Assembly: GCF_037893015.1 (NCBI RefSeq) | Contig: NC_133659.1 | Coordinates: 9,998,521 to 10,062,520 of the forward strand | DNA length: 64,000 nt | Direction: 5' to 3' | Source: Macrotis lagotis | Taxonomy: Eukaryota > Chordata > Mammalia > Peramelemorphia > Peramelidae | Made by a program: the position numbers and the translations under genes | In this document: positions 12,423-23,066 of the stretch, one piece after another | Layout of the letters: every line of letters begins with the position of its first letter | How positions within the stretch are numbered: position 1 is the first letter of the stretch | The notes under the pieces: model-generated | Databases searched by the model: none | What the model saw: the letters and a program-made list of their open reading frames with translations, nothing else | What the model was told of the DNA's origin: nothing

Positions 12423-12701
12423 CTTGTACTTCATTCTCAAAGAAGATCATGACTTCATGGAGGTAATGTTATGACAACCAAGTGAACTGGATTGGAGTGA
12501 GGAGGGGCTGTGCTAAGTCACCAGCCTCACTTTCTCCTCCAGAGCCATCTGGGTTAGTGGTCAGATGGCTCCAGGAAAGCTGGAGATGGCCCTAGCTGTG
12601 AGGCAATCAGGGTTAAGTGACTTAGCCAAAGTTACACAGCTAGTAAGTATGAACTCGGGTTCTCCTGACTCCAGGACTGCTGCTTTATCCATCTAGCTAC
12701 C
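12375..12701 (-). mobile_element. RTE-tailed composite SINE with (GAT)n tail
   Basis: Minus-oriented SINE with a tRNA/CORE head (GGGTAGCTAGATGGATAAAG on the minus strand), a middle segment around CTCTGGAGGAGAAAGTGAGG and a 3' end like that of the RTE-type LINE (TCATGATCTTCTTTGAGAAT). Direct repeats CTCTTGCT at 12364-12371 (last base read as T) and 12702-12709 flank the unit and enclose the (GAT)n tract, so that tract is part of the insertion. Confidence 0.85.
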
Positions 12702-12719
12702 CTCTTGCTTTATTACAGC

Positions 12720-12985
12720 ACGGGGCAGCACAATCTTTTTTTCAATAATTAACCAACATTTTCAAGTATTATTTTAAGCTATATTGTATTATTATTATTA
12801 TTAAAAATTAATCATTTCTAAAATTCATATTCCTTTTTTTTTGCTCTTTCGTAACTTGTTGCTCTGTATCAATCCCCTTCTTTTCTCAGTTCTTTAAATT
12901 CTTTCTTCCTATTTGCCTTGCTCTTGTCTCTTTTCCCTGGATAGGAGTCAAAGTCAGTCCCTTCCCCAAGTATTTCAAGACAAGT
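12720..12985. other. Unique AT-rich sequence
   Basis: Contains a short (ATT)n at 12789-12802; otherwise nothing recognised. Confidence 0.5.
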
Positions 12986-12989
12986 TATA

Positions 12990-13165
12990 ACAGACTCAAA
13001 GATTTAGAGCTGGGAGAATTCTTGGAGACCATCTAGCCCAATGCCCTCATTTTACAGAGAAGGAAACAGACTCAAAAACATTAAGTGCTTTGCCCAAGTT
13101 TCAGATTAAATGACAGAAATAAAATGGAAGTTCTAAGACTTTGGCCCAAAATCCAGCCTGTTCCC
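12990..13165 (-). mobile_element. THER/MIR SINE
   Basis: TCAAAGATTTAGAGCTGGGAG, CCATCTAGCCCAATGCCCTC, CATTTTACAGAGAAGGAAAC and TTTGCCCAAGTTTCAGATTA follow the antisense therian MIR layout. Confidence 0.75.
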
Positions 13166-13204
13166 CAATACCCCAATACCCCACTGCCATACTAGTGGCA
13201 ATCT

Positions 13205-13319
13205 GTCTATGATTTTGGAGATCAGTCTTAGGAAGCTGTCTATATCATAGAGAGGTTCAATAATGTGTCCAGAGTGACAGAGCTAGGAAAAAAGGCAGGA
13301 TTTGAAACCAAGGCCCTAG
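13205..13319 (-). mobile_element. MIR fragment
   Basis: GAGGTTCAATAATGTGTCC, AGAGTGACAGAGCTAGG and GGATTTGAAACCAAGGCC. Confidence 0.55.
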
Positions 13320-13570
13320 CTTTTGTTGTTCTTTAATTATTTTTCATTCATGCCCAGCTATTTGTGACCCCTTTGGGGATTTTGTTGGCAAAGATACTGG
13401 AGTGATTTTTTTTTCATTTCCTTCTCTAGCTCATTTTACAAATGAGGAAACTGAGACAAAGAAGGTTAAATGTCCAGGGTCACACAGCTACTAAATATCT
13501 GAGGGCAGATTTGAACCCAGATATTTCTGACTCCAGACCCGGTACTCTAACCTCTATACTTAATGGCTCA
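13320..13570 (-). mobile_element. MAR1-like CORE-SINE, nearly complete
   Basis: Tail TTTGTGACCCCTTTGGGGAT, GTTGGCAAAGATACTGGAG, then GAGGAAACTGAGACAAAG, GGTCACACAGCTACTAA, GATTTGAACCCAG and CTCTAACCTCTA. The GTGACCCC...TTGGCA tail is shared with BovB/RTE-type 3' ends. Confidence 0.85.
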
Positions 13571-13724
13571 AGTTTCTGGCATGTAGCAGGTAATTAATAA
13601 ATGCATGCACTTCCTAACTCCAAACCTAACACTAGATTAGACTATGCCCTTTTATCTGCCCAGGGATGGCAGAAAGTAGATGCTTAATAAATATTTATTG
13701 ACTCTTAAATCAATAAAAGAGGCA

Positions 13725-13915
13725 GCATGACCTAGGGAACATAAAGTTGGACATGGATGCAGAAATTCAAATTTATTTGGATTTAAAAGCTGCTTCTGAC
13801 ACCAACAAGCTGTGAGACCCTGCACAAATCACTTGACCCAGCTGAGCCCTAAAGTCTTCATCTATATAATGAGGATCAAACTACATGTCAGTCCTATGTT
13901 GACCTGAAAGTACTA
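13725..13915 (+). mobile_element. MIR, decayed
   Basis: GAGGCAGCATGACCTAGGG, CTGCTTCTGACACCAAC, CTGTGAGACCCTGCACAAATC and TCATCTATATAATGAGGATC. Confidence 0.6.
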
Positions 13916-13929
13916 GAAAAAGAAATGCC

Positions 13930-14815
13930 ACCTGGGACCATTGCCTAGCTGGCACCTTATGCTAAGATCCCTGGAAACATGGCTGGGCTGCCCACTGCTC
14001 AGAGCTTCTGCTGGCTGTCAGCTAGATGAGCTGAACAAGGAACTGCTTCCCAGTGTTCTCTCTAATCTAGTCCTGTGAGCAGGTAAGAAATCTCTTGACC
14101 ATCTGGAAAAGAGCAAAGATTGGAGAAAAATCATGAACCTCCTGGGGCCCAGGGAAGCTGAGTTGGCCACAAAGAGAGGCTGAAAAGGCATCCATCTCTC
14201 TAAAGTCTGGGTATACTAGATAAACACAACATTCAAAGCCATCCCATTGGACCTCAAAGAATAAAGAAAACTATCAACCCCCACCTCTCTTTTTTGCAAA
14301 GAAGTGGGTCTCAGGATGTGGAGCACAACACATTGCCAAATGTGGAGGATGCTCTTGTTTATTTTGCAGACTTTTATTTTCTGTTTCATTCTTTGTTATA
14401 AGGAATGGCTTCTTTGGCAGGGGAGGAAAAAGGGATATATCAGGAAATGAAGGTAAAGTTTTAAAAAAGCTGTTTTCTTTAAGCCATCTGGGGTAGGCCA
14501 GAATTGAACTAAAAACAGTACCACTGGCAGGAGCTGATGAGGAACTTGACCCAAGTGGATGATCCAAGGGGCAAAGCCAAGTGGATGCCTGCAGGTGGTA
14601 GAGGAAGGAACCTCTCTGAGCAGCTTCAGGAGCTGTCTGACCTGTTGGGGAGATCTCCAGGGCTGACCCAATGACCATGCAAGCCACCTCTGCCCAGGAT
14701 CCAGAAAGTGGGCTCAGAGAGTGTGTGTGACCACAGGGCCCAGGCTCAGGAGGCAGTTTAGTACTTGGGCAAAGCAGCTTCCTGCTTTAAAAAGTGTGCT
14801 TTTGAATGTTCTGTT
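13930..14815. other. Unique sequence, moderately GC-rich
   Basis: No exon-like or transposon signal found. A 137-codon minus-strand open frame at 14274-14687 shows no recognisable domain and overlaps other equally long frames. Confidence 0.5.
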
Positions 14816-14819
14816 TGCA

Positions 14820-15045
14820 AGAAAGGAAGGAGGGCATGAGGAAGGCAGGCAGGCAGGCAGGAAGGAAGGAAGGGAGGGAGGGAGGGAGGGAGAGAGAAGG
14901 AGGATGGAGGATAAAAGAGGGAGGGAGAGAGGGGAGGTGGAGGGGAAAGAGTGGAGGGGAAGGGTGGGAGGAAGGAAAGGAGGAAAAAAAGGAGCAAAGA
15001 AAGGAAGATGGGGAGAATAAAGAAAGGAGAGAGAGAAAAAGAAAG
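14820..15045 (+). repeat. Polypurine GGAA/GGGA tract
   Basis: About 225 bp almost free of pyrimidines, with GGCA, GGAA, GGGA and GGAG units. Such mirror-like purine tracts can form triplex or slipped structures; that is inference. Confidence 0.9.
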
Positions 15046-15139
15046 CTCAATCAGCCAATAATGATAAAGCATACTTTACAAACTTTAAAGCTTTATTATA
15101 AATGCTTGCTATTATGATGATGATAAGGGGAAGAGAAAA

Positions 15140-15375
15140 GGATCTGCAGAGTGCTATCCCTGTGCCAGACCCTATGCTAAGTACTGTATAAATATTATCT
15201 AATATGATCCTCATGAAACCTGGAGGGTAGGTGCTCTAATTATCTCCATTTTACAGATGAGGTAACTGAGGCAAATAGATTAAGTGACTTGCCCAGGGTC
15301 ACACAGATTTGCACTCAGGGCTTCCTGGCTCCAGACCAAGTGCTCTTTCCATTCTTTACCTAACTGTCTGGCCAT
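15140..15375 (-). mobile_element. MIR, nearly full length
   Basis: CCAGACCCTATGCTAAGTACT, ATCCTCATGAAACC, CATTTTACAGATGAGGTAACTG, TGACTTGCCCAGGGTCACA, CACTCAGGGCTTCCTGGCTCC. Clear antisense MIR order. Confidence 0.85.
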
Positions 15376-15402
15376 GATTTCAATGATAATGGTGATGATT
15401 AT

Positions 15403-15429
15403 GAGGAGGAGGAGGAGGAGGAGGAGGAT
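15403..15429 (+). repeat. (GAG)n microsatellite
   Basis: Nine GAG units next to a GATGATTAT patch at the MIR boundary. Confidence 0.9.
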
Positions 15430-16250
15430 GCAGAGACCCTGGCTACAAATACAATAATGAAACATGCAGCTTGTGTTCAAAAGAGCCTCAATCATGACTT
15501 GAGTCCAAGTCGGTGAGAAATCTCCCTTGACTGGCCCACAGGCACTAGAGCAGCCCATCCTGGACACCTCTGTTGTCTGGTGAGCTAGAACTGAGCTGCA
15601 GGCAGCCTGCACAGTCTCTGGCAGCCAGGGATTGCATTCCAGGTCACTTTGGAAACAGAGAACAAATCAATCCCATCAAATGCTCCTTCAGCAAAGCATC
15701 TAGTTTCTATTTAAGTAAAAGAACCTCTAGGATTTGCTGCTAACATGCTTCTCAACAAAGGCTCAGTTCAGTTGCTTTCGAAATAACTTTCCTCTGCCAG
15801 GGGTTCCATTAGGCTTCTGGTCACCAGGAGAGTTTGTGAGTCTGGGAGGATGGCTGGGGTGGGAGGGAAAGAACTTGCTTCCCCTCAGGCCCACTGTGTC
15901 CTCCTGAGCCTAAAAATAGACTCCACCTCAAAGAGATTATGCAAGACCTTGGAGACTTGTGGAAGAAGATGCTGCTAAGAGTTTGGGACCTGGTCCCAAA
16001 GGGAAGCTAGCCTCTGGTGGAAAGAGCTTGGGATCAGGAAGCAGCAGAGTCGACCCTGGCTACCAGGGTTGGCCAGTTCCATGATATTACCTAGAAAATT
16101 CTTCTCCTTTCACAAGTCTTAGTATCATCCTCTGAAGAAATGAGTAGGGAGGAATTAGATCAGGAATCTTCACCAGGGTGGGGTCTGAGTATTTGGTTTC
16201 TGTATTGCCTGCTTTGTTATTCAATTAAATTTCTCATACTATAAGGCTTA
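15430..16250. other. Unique sequence with a MIR-like patch
   Basis: 16030-16140 (GGGATCAGGAAGCAGCAGAG and following) weakly recalls a MIR. Otherwise nothing recognised. Confidence 0.45.
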
Positions 16251-16254
16251 CAAA

Positions 16255-16420
16255 TGGAGAACTGGGGTCAAAATGCTCCATGGTAGGTGTTGAGGCAAGA
16301 GACGTGGATTCCAATCTCAATTCTATTCTTGGCTCCTTGCAGGTTCATTACATGTAACATGAGAGACTAGATGACCTTTAAGATCCCTTCCAGATCTCTG
16401 CCTTATGGTTCTAAATGAAA
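16255..16420 (+). mobile_element. MIR, decayed
   Basis: ACGTGGATTCCAATCTCAATT, CATGTAACATGAGAGACTAG and TAAGATCCCTTCCAGATCT. Confidence 0.6.
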
Positions 16421-16784
16421 AAAAAAAAAAAATTGAACCCTCATAATGTTTCCTAGGCTCTTCTTGCCATGGAAATCCCTGATTTCAGGATTCCACATCT
16501 ATGTATATAAAAAAAAGCTTACATCTACCCTTGCACATTCTGAACAAGCAAAGACCTTTCAGGAAGAAAAAAGTAGCTGAAGACTGATTTTTAAAAGAAG
16601 TACATGTGATAGGATGAACCATGGGCTGTGATAGAGGACTGTGAGGTTAGAGAAAGGTTCGACACTAGTGATTTCATCTGTTTAGGTGTGCCAAGTGCTG
16701 AAATTCCCCAGAAATCAACACCTCACATAGCCCAAGAAAGCTGGGAGATGCCGGGGATGCTGGGCAGTGACTTGCCCCTGGATA

Positions 16785-17225
16785 CATTATGATCATATAT
16801 GTGTCTCATGTGCATGTGTGTATGTGGCACTGTATGTATGTATATGTGTGCATGGGACAAGTACACACAGGTTCACATGTCCATGTTTACTGTGATCATA
16901 TGTACCTGCATGCATCTGCCTGGATGGATGGAGGTGTAAGTGGTTGAGGATACTGCACATGTGTTATACATGTGTGCACACATTTATATTGTGATCATGT
17001 ACATGTGAGCAGGTAATGTATGTGTTGCTTTTATGTATTCATGTACCTGCATGTGTGCACATGTATGTGGGTGCCTTGCAGTGTGTGCTGCACTACATGT
17101 TGTTCACATGTGTTTGCATGCAAGTGTGCAGAAATCACAGGTGCACGCATGATGTGCAAGTATATGTATGCATGTTTGTGTCTATGTATGTATAAATATG
17201 TGCCTGTATATGTCCATCTGCAAAG
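16785..17225 (+). repeat. Long imperfect TG/TATG/CATG tract
   Basis: About 440 bp dominated by TGTG, CATG, TATG and GTGCA steps without a fixed unit, i.e. alternating purine-pyrimidine DNA. It produces a spurious 102-codon Cys/Met/Val-rich frame at 17020-17328. Confidence 0.8.
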
Positions 17226-17535
17226 ATATATGAATGACTACATGGATAGAATGCTAGGGAAGGAAGACCCGAGTTCAAATTCAGCCTCAGATGCTTATGA
17301 GCTATGTAATCTCACACATGTCACTTAGCCTCTGTTTGCCTCAGTTTTTTCCACTATGAAATTAGAATAAGAATTGTTGGGAAAACCAGATTTGTTGGGA
17401 AAATAAATGAGCTCATATTTGTAGAAATGTAGTATAGTGTCTGTCTAGTGAAAGGCAAGGAGTGTTTCATTCCTTGTACCTAAATCCCTAGCAGTCTGGA
17501 ATACTGTAGGTGTTTAATAAAGAGCTATGACTTGG
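17225..17535 (+). mobile_element. MIR/CORE-SINE with long 3' part
   Basis: GACCCGAGTTCAAATTCAGCC, CACATGTCACTTAGCCTCTG, TGCCTCAGTTTTTTCC, and a 3' TAGGTGTTTAATAAAGAG block. Confidence 0.75.
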
Positions 17536-17854
17536 CTGATTGAGATAGCATATGTAATTTGATCTTTCTGACCCCAAGACTGGTTGGTGCATCTCATGAG
17601 TCTTAATTCACCCTTATATTTGCAGCATAAATAATTTCAGAACATTGAGGCCCCAGAAAATTACTCCATTTTCTTCTCTTTTAGATCTTGTTAAATCAAA
17701 ATATCTGCCATATCTAATCAGTATAGAGAGGGCTTTAAACCTTGGCATTTATTTGTGTTTTCCTTGACACTTTCTTGTAATCAAATTAAGGGAAATTGCA
17801 GGGAAGGGAAGGGAAGGGGAGAGGAGAAGAAGGACAGGGGAGGTGAGAAAAAAA
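17536..17854. other. Unique sequence
   Basis: A GGGAA purine run at 17799-17850; nothing else. Confidence 0.5.
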
Positions 17855-17885
17855 GCAATTCTACTGGCACTGTGCTAAATACTCA

Positions 17886-18165
17886 AGATGTTGTTTGTCC
17901 TTCATTCTCAAAGAAGACCATGACATCAGGGAGGTAATGCCATGCTATGGATTGGAGTGAGGAGGTATGTCTCACTTTCTCCTCCAGAGCCATCTGAGTC
18001 TACTGGACAGATATGAACCAGAAAGACTGTAGATTGCCCTGGATGCTGCAATCAGGGTTAAGTGATTTGTCCAAGGTCATATAACTAGTAAGTGTCTGAG
18101 ATCAGATCCCAGATCCTTCGGACTCCAAGGCTAGTATTCTATCCACTGTGCCACCTAACTGCCCT
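17886..18165 (-). mobile_element. RTE-tailed composite SINE inside L2
   Basis: Same family as 12375-12701: TTGTCCTTCATTCTCAAAGA, TCTCCTCCAGAGCCATCTGAG, AATCAGGGTTAAGTGATT, TCTATCCACTGTGCCACCTA. CTAAATA occurs on both sides (17874 and 18164 areas). Confidence 0.85.
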
Positions 18166-18365
18166 AAATATTGTGGATATAAAAAGAGCAAAAGACAGTC
18201 CCTATCCTCAAGGAGCCCATAATCTACTGAGAGGGACAATAAGCAAACAAATTTATACAAAGAAGCTATACACAGACTAAAGAGATAATAATTAACAGAG
18301 GGGAGGCACGAGAACCCAGAGTAATCAGAGAAGGTTTCCTGGAAAAGATGTCTTTCAGGCATTTT

Positions 18366-18488
18366 CAATTGTGTTCTACTCTTCCTGATCCCAAGGCACA
18401 CAGCTCTAAGAACATGAGAGCAAATTTGAACTCTGGCTTTCCTAACTCGAGAACTAGCATTCTATCCCTTGTACCACCCAGCTGACCC
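18366..18488 (-). mobile_element. SINE fragment nested in L2
   Basis: GGCACACAGCTCTAAGAACA, AAATTTGAACTCTGGCTTTCC, and ATCCCTTGTACCACCCAGCTG: a truncated MIR/MAR1-type SINE in minus orientation. Confidence 0.65.
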
Positions 18489-19429
18489 AACTGGATTGTA
18501 ACTGGGATTTAAAGGAAGTCAAGGAGGTCAATAACTGCAGTGAGAGAGAGAGGGAGAGTATTCCCTAGGAGCACAGTCAGAAGAGTTGATCAGAGAGGTG
18601 TAATGTTTTGTTTGTAGAACAATCCAAGGAGGTCAGGATTGAAAAGTAGGTACTAGGGAGTTAGAAGACTGGAAAGGGAGGATAGGATTTGTTACAAAGA
18701 ACTTGGAATGTTCAACAGAGCATTTTGCCTCCTAGAGGCACAAGGAATCACTGGAGTTTATTCAGTAGGAGGTGATGTGGTCAGATTAGGAGCTTAATGG
18801 AGGATGAACTGAGTGGAGAGAGACTGGCTTCTCACTGCCATCTTGGCTCTACTCTTTTCTCCCTTTTCCTATCTTGGATGGCAATAGCTGAGGTATGAGT
18901 TGATGAAGTTCTGCACTAGATGCAGGGAAGAGTCAAAGGAGAGAGGCCTTGACAACAGATTTAATATGGAGGATGTTAAATAAAATGAAGAATCCAGAAT
19001 GACTCCTAGGTTGTAAGCCTGAAGGCCTGGGAAAATGGTAGTATCCTCTACAATAATAGGGAAAATGGGGGTGGGGGGAATATAGGGGAATAAAGAATGA
19101 CCTCCATTTCAGCAATATTGAATTTAAGTTGTCTATGGGACATTCAGGTGCGGATATCTGAAAGGCAATTTGAAATTGGATATTGGAGGCCATTAGGGAG
19201 ACTGGGGTAGAAGATTTGGGGCTCATTAGCATGGAGGTAGTAATTAAATGCATGGATGTTCATGAGATCATCAAGTGAAACAATATAGAGAGAAAAGAGA
19301 GGGCCCAGTACAGAATGTGCACAGAAACCTGTAAAAAGGTGATTTGTAAATATGACTGATTAATTAACCAATTAATTAGTTAATTGTGAATGTGTCAGAA
19401 TGGATGCAAATCTGGGTACTGGATCAGGA

Positions 19430-19600
19430 ACAATCAACAGTTATTTCCTAAACATTCCCTATATGTCAAGCACTTGAAAAACAATGACAAAAAAGAAGCA
19501 ATTCCTGTCTTCAAGGAGCTTATGTTATGAGAGACAACACACAAACAGATAGGAATATAAAAAAACAGAAAGTAGATAGATCCAAGTAGGAAAAAGGAGA
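19430..19600 (-). mobile_element. L2 3' end fragment
   Basis: TATGTCAAGCACTTG, GCAATTCCTGTCTTCAAGGAG, CTTATGTTATGAGAGACAAC: the antisense L2 3' end, immediately upstream of the L1 5' end. Confidence 0.7.
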
Positions 19601-19610
19601 AAAGAATGGA

Positions 19611-21124
19611 GCCAAGATGGCAATGAGAAACCAGGAGGCTGACTGAACTCTTCTTAGTTTCCCTTGGAAACAACATTAAATCTATCTCTAAACAGATTCT
19701 GAAACAACAGAAGCCACAAAAAAAAGAATAATGAAACAATTTTCCAACTCAAAATATCTTAGAAGAACTTCAGGAAAGGTCCATTATACTTGAATGGAAA
19801 GGAAGTACATACCAGCATAGGCAGGGTTAGAATAAATCAGCAGAAGACTCTCAGTGGCAATACAGATCAGAAAGTAAGACCCCTTGGTCCCAGTTTACAT
19901 GCCTACAGCACAATAGACCAACTGTGAGAACTCCAGGCCCAATGCAGCAAGTATAATGCAAGCCCCAGAACCCCAAAAGACAGGTACAACTACACAAAGT
20001 CACTCCAGTGCAAGGAGCAAACTGCCAGAAATCCCAGAGCAGAAAGTCAGTGACCAGACCCCTGGACCCCAGATGTGCCACAAGAGCAGAGCTCAACTTC
20101 AAAAGTCAGAAGATAGGCTAAAAAATTAGCCCTGAACACAGAAAGCTACTATAGTAATAAGGATCAAAACCTTAATGCAGAAGAGGACAACATCATCAAA
20201 ATTCCTACATGTGAAGTTTCCAAGGGGAATATGAATTAGTCTCAAACCCAAAACGTTCTCTTCGAAGAGCTCAAAAAGGAGTTAAATCAAATAAGAGAGG
20301 TAGAAGATAAATTGGGAAAAGAAATTAGAGTCATACAAGAAAGAGTCAACAGCTTGGAAAAGGAAGCACCAAAATTAACTGGAGAAAACAACAACTTTAA
20401 AAGTAAAATTGACCAAATTGAAAAGAAGGTATAAAAGTTAATGTAAGGAAATAATTCCAAAAAAATTAGAATTAAGCAAGAGGAAGTCAATTACTCTATA
20501 AGACACCAAGAAACAGTCAAACAAAATTTAAAAAAAAAGAAAATAGAATAAAATGCAAACTACCTTATAAGACAAAGTCCTGCTATGAAAAAATGTATCT
20601 AGGAGAGATGATTTAAGAATTATTTGACTCTCTGAAGGCCATGATAAAAGAAAGATCATGGACAGCATCTTTCAAAAAATTGCCAAGGAAAACTCCTCTA
20701 ATATCCTAGAACTGAGGATAAAATAGTCATTGAAAGAATCCACCAATCACTCCTGAAAGAGATCATAAAATAAAAACTCCAAGGAATTTTGGAGCCAAAT
20801 TCCATAATTATCAGGTCAAGAAGAAAATATTATAAGCAACCAGAAAGAAAGAATTCAAAGATCAATGAGCCAATTACACAGGATTTAGCAGATTCTTCAT
20901 TAAAGGGTTTGGAATGTGATATTCTGGAAGTCAAAGGAGCTTGGATCGCAACCAAAATCAATTGCCCCATTAAACTGAACATAAGCTTTCAGGGAAAAGA
21001 AGGACATTCAATGAAATAAGAGGCTTTCAAATTTTCCTGATAAAAAGACAGAGCTGAACAGAAAATTCAATCTTCAAAAATAAGACTCAAGAAAAGCAAA
21101 AAAGATAAATATAGGTAGGAAAAA

Positions 21125-21125
<1 letters not shown>
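19611..21125 (+). mobile_element. L1 5' UTR and ORF1, decayed
   Basis: Begins GGAGCCAAGATGGC, typical of marsupial L1 5' ends. 20260-20440 encodes a coiled-coil-like stretch (LNQIREVEDKLGKEI, RVNSLEKE). 20810-21040 matches the L1 ORF1p C-terminal domain in broken frames. Multiple stops make it non-functional. Confidence 0.8.
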
Positions 21126-21157
<32 letters not shown>

Positions 21158-21179
21158 TGTGTGTGTGTGTGTGTGTGTG
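21126..21179 (+). repeat. (TG)n microsatellite
   Basis: About 27 TG units with one TC interruption, directly abutting the 3' end of the minus-strand RTE-type LINE at 21180. Confidence 0.95.
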
Positions 21180-21915
21180 ATCCTTGATGTTTCTTTTCCT
21201 TTGTTATTGAAGAAGATCAAAATGATATCATTATGTCTCAGACAAATTACAGTGTCTGACTATGACTAATCAGATCAATAGAAGCCTAGAATGCTCTACC
21301 ACAGGTCTGGCACAAATAGTCCTTGTGAAAATCTGGGGTGGGTACTCTAAACTTATATATGGCACATTTATTTTGAGCTGATTCAATTCTGCCTTTCTCA
21401 TAGATTGCAGCCCCCTCACTGATAAAGGCAAACCATGCCCTAGCATGGTCCTGGGCCAGTGTCTCTCATTCTGTACAACAATTCTAAAATTCTTAAGAGG
21501 GACCTTCAAGATGTCTGGATATCAATCACTCCTTCTGACTGAGTTGTGAGTAATTGTTCTGTGTTAGTTCTCCATAGAGTAAGTCTTCTTGGTGAGCCTA
21601 CATGTGGCTTTCTAACAACATGTCCAGTACATCGTAGTTGTGCTCTCTGGAGTAATGTTGGAATCCTTGACAATTTAGTTCAAGAAAGGATTTCAGTGTC
21701 TGGTAACTTCTTCTACCAGATGACCCACAAAATCTGCCTAAGACATTTTAAATGGAAGCAACTCAGTTTCCTGACATGGTAGACTGTCCAGGTTTTACAG
21801 GCATTTAGCAATAAGGTCAGCACAACAGCTCTGTAGTTCTTCGGTTTGGTAGTCAGTCTAATATTTCTTCCCTCCCACACTTTCTTTTGAAGTCTCCTAA
21901 ATACTGAGCTAGTGA
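21180..21915 (-). mobile_element. RTE-type LINE fragment, same family as 841-2220
   Basis: Colinear with 850-1560 over its whole length, with the same 3' end (GATCTTCTTCAATAACAAAG on the minus strand). Its 3' end abuts the TG repeat at 21126-21179. It lies inside a plus-strand L1 between the ORF1 and ORF2 parts. Confidence 0.8.
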
Positions 21916-21949
21916 CCTACATCCAATTTTCATTCCAGAAGCTATCTAA

Positions 21950-22782
21950 TCATAACTCAACTGTGTATAAAATACAGAAACTTTGTGTATAAGATGACTT
22001 TGAAGTGATGACATAAAGAGTTAAGTGAAAAAGTGATGAAAAAATTGAAAAAAAGGATTATACTGGGAGAAGAAGAAAAGGAAGATAAAGTATGGTAAAA
22101 TAAATCACATGAAGGGTACAGAAGACCCATTACAACAAAGGGAAAGAAGGAAAGAAGGGTGAGCATTGCTTGAACCTTACTCTAATCAGATTTGGCTCAA
22201 AGAGGGAATAACATATACACTCAGTTGGGTAAAGAAATTTACCTTATCCTACAGAAAAGTAGGAGGGGAAAGAAAAGGGAAAAGAAGGGCAGATAGAAGA
22301 GAAGGCAGAAGTAGGAAGGGAAAGAGGAAAGGGGGGGGGCGGATAGAATGAAGAATATATTGAGAGAGGTGGTGGTCAGAAGCAAAACCTGGATGAGGCA
22401 GGAGGGAGTGAAGGGGGAAAGAAAAATATAAATCAAACAGAAGTAGGACAGAGGTAAATATACAGTAATCATAACTGTGAATGTGAAAAAAATACAAAAT
22501 GGAAGTGGATAGAAGAGTGAATTAAAAATAGAATCTTACAATAGTTTGTTTATAAGAAACACATTTGAAACAAAGGTATATCTAGAGTAAATGTAAAGGG
22601 CTGGAACAGAATCTATTAAGCTTCAACTAAGATTAAAAAAAAAAACAACAGAGGTAGCAATCCATATCTCAGGCAGCTCAAAAGTAAAAATAGATCTAAT
22701 TGAAAGAGATAAGGAAGAAAATAACATCTTCCTAAAGGTACCATAGACAATGAAGTAATGTCAATACAAAACATATGAAGTT
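21950..22782 (+). mobile_element. L1 inter-ORF region and ORF2 start
   Basis: GATTTGGCTCAAAGAGGGAAT, CACTCAGTTGGGTAAAG and a purine-rich tract with a G9 run near 22331 are the marsupial L1 inter-ORF region. 22550-22782 carries endonuclease-region sequence (ACACATTTGAAACAAAGG, AGGTAGCAATCCATATCTCAG). Broken by stops. Confidence 0.8.
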
Positions 22783-23066
22783 TAGCCTTCATTCTCAAAG
22801 ACCATGACATCAAAGAGGTGATGCCATTACAAGCACATGAATTGGATTTGAGTGAGGGGAGTGCTGTGCTAAGTCACTTTCTCCTCCAGAACCATCTGGA
22901 TCCAGTGACCAAATATGAATCAAGATGCCTGGAGATGACCCTGGATATGAAACAATCAGGGTTAAGTGACTGGCCCAAGGTCACAAAGCTAGTAAGTATC
23001 AAGCATCTGGGGTTGGATTTGAACTCCCATCCTCCTGATTCCAAGATGTACCATCTAGCATTGACT
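22783..23066 (-). mobile_element. RTE-tailed composite SINE inside L1 ORF2
   Basis: Same family as 12375 and 17886: GCCTTCATTCTCAAAGACC, TTTCTCCTCCAGAACCATCTG, AATCAGGGTTAAGTGACTGG. Flanked by AAACATATG on the left (22770) and AAACATATATG on the right (23094), where the L1 frame resumes. Confidence 0.85.

Larger units (their letters stand above)
17855..19345 (-). mobile_element. L2 LINE, long copy with two nested SINEs
   Basis: Starts with GGCACTGTGCTAAATACTC, resumes after a SINE at 18166 (CCCTATCCTCAAGGAGCCCA), then after another insert at 18489 (TGGGATTTAAAGGAAGTCAA). It continues through ATCACTGGAGTTTATTCAG, GAATGACTCCTAGGTTGTAAG and GAGGGCCCAGTACAGA. The minus strand carries decayed L2 reverse-transcriptase sequence (YYCRGYYHFP near 19040). 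Confidence 0.8.

Noticed and set aside
14274..14687. 137-codon minus-strand frame
   Set aside because: No recognisable domain, no splice or start context, and overlapping open frames of similar size.
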